A stretch of 5,096 nucleotides of DNA, taken from contig CAMGGT010000094.1 of NCBI GenBank assembly GCA_946055715.1, forward strand, positions 1 through 5,096, in the 5' to 3' direction. Numbering within the stretch: the stretch's first letter is position 1; each line of letters opens with the position of its first letter. The stretch comes from an uncultured Clostridia bacterium (GTDB taxonomy: Bacteria; Bacillota; Clostridia; Oscillospirales; CAG-272). Shown here piece by piece: positions 4,841 through 5,096 of the stretch. A model generated the notes under the pieces. That model did no database searches. It had not been told where the DNA came from and was given only the letters and a program-made list of their open reading frames with translations. Made by a program: the position numbers and the translations under genes.

Positions 4841-4913
4841 CCCCCTCTCAAAAACTTCTCGTGAAGAAGAAAAATGCCTGTGGCAATTTTCTTCGACAAA
4901 AGCGAAGAAGAAC
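4841..4913 (+). repeat. 73-bp direct repeat, copy 1
   Basis: This stretch is identical to 5024-5096 except C4858 versus T5041 (72/73). It begins CCCCCTCTCAAAAACTT and ends GCGAAGAAGAAC. Internal pairing includes 4855-4858 with 4863-4866, 4866-4878 with 4882-4894 (12 of 13 pairs, loop TGT), and an alternative 4887-4895 with 4903-4911. It has no coding signature on either strand. Confidence 0.95.
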
Positions 4914-4993
4914 CGCAGAGCAATACCTTCGGTTTCCTCTACTGCAAGCCAAAACCTTCTCACTTCTTCACTCTTCACTACTACCTTTTACTT
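4914..4993. other. Pyrimidine-rich spacer between repeat units
   Basis: These 80 bp contain no gene, promoter or convincing RNA. The right part (about 4955-4990) is a CT-rich, degenerate run of CTTCACT-like words (ACTTCTTCACTCTTCACTAC). GGTTT (4931-4935) and AAACC (4952-4956) can pair weakly. Confidence 0.6.
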
Positions 4994-5023
4994 GGGGCTG
5001 TTGCGACCGCAGCAGCCCCTTTT
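4994..5023 (+). terminator. Terminator-like hairpin opening the second repeat unit
   Basis: GGGGCTGTTGC (4994-5004) pairs with GCAGCAGCCCC (5009-5019) around loop GACC, with one U-G pair, and is followed by TTTT (5020-5023). The left arm is identical to that of the terminator at 4752. No gene immediately precedes it, so here it is probably a repeat module rather than the end of a transcript. Confidence 0.75.
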
Positions 5024-5096
5024 CCCCCTCTCAAAAACTTTTCGTGAAGAAGAAAAATGCCTGTGGCAATTTTCTTCGACAAAAGCGAAGAAGAAC
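5024..5096 (+). repeat. 73-bp direct repeat, copy 2 (reaches window end)
   Basis: This is the same module as 4841-4913, offset by 183 bp, with the single change T5041. The module may extend beyond the window, since the last base is still identical to copy 1. The terminator hairpin joins it directly through TTTT without the extra hairpin found in the first unit. Confidence 0.95.

Noticed and set aside
4667..4978. Minus-strand open frame through the repeats
   Set aside because: Most of it is hairpin and repeat sequence. Translation of the inverted repeats gives low-complexity peptide (FFFAF, GRGGG) with no RBS.
4752..5096. CRISPR array
   Set aside because: There are only two copies of a long, structured 73-bp unit with a 110-bp gap, and no cas genes. 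This is not the spacing or size of a CRISPR array.

Overview
The window looks like chromosomal DNA from a GC-rich Clostridia-type Firmicute (Bacillota), probably near the Oscillospirales/Ruminococcaceae. The grounds are consensus sigma-A promoters, AGGA/GAGG ribosome binding sites, a split adaptor/kinase pair of the Gram-positive CpsC/CpsD type, an LCP (LytR-CpsA-Psr) protein and U-tract terminators. The taxonomic call is inference from gene style; no marker gene is present.

Region 1 (1-3610) is a surface-glycopolymer control cassette on the plus strand. It starts with a near-perfect promoter (2-30) and a leader of about 210 nt that can fold into several strong hairpins. Four genes follow: a CpsC/YveK-type Wzz-domain membrane adaptor (249-1034), a CpsD/CapB-type bacterial tyrosine kinase overlapping it by 4 nt (1031-1753), an unrecognised secreted protein with a single C-terminal membrane anchor (1828-2448), and an LCP glycopolymer ligase (2546-3556). 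Kinase and adaptor would control chain length or export, and the LCP enzyme would attach the polymer to peptidoglycan. The anchored protein sits between them with no known role. No glycosyltransferase, flippase or polymerase gene is present. A long hairpin and a possible RBS-masking hairpin lie just before the LCP gene, and one or two terminators end the unit.

Region 2 (about 3687-4802) is a second plus-strand unit with its own promoter. It carries a small two-helix membrane protein with a C-terminal zinc ribbon (3751-4164) and a CYTH/triphosphate-tunnel protein (4216-4746), ending in a very strong terminator. A 15-codon basic reading frame with its own ribosome binding site overlaps the start of the CYTH gene.

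Region 3 (4747-5096) holds no gene. It contains two units of a composite intergenic repeat: a GGGGCTGTTGC-type terminator hairpin, then a 73-bp module present twice (72/73 identical). The first unit also has an extra 37-bp hairpin, and an 80-bp pyrimidine-rich spacer separates the units. The second copy runs to the last base. The final 55 bases are an exact repeat of 4859-4913, which suggests an assembly break.

The points most worth following up are the composite repeat, the orphan membrane-anchored protein inside the kinase/LCP cassette, the switch-like leader, and the Tyr/His-rich tail shared by adaptor and kinase.
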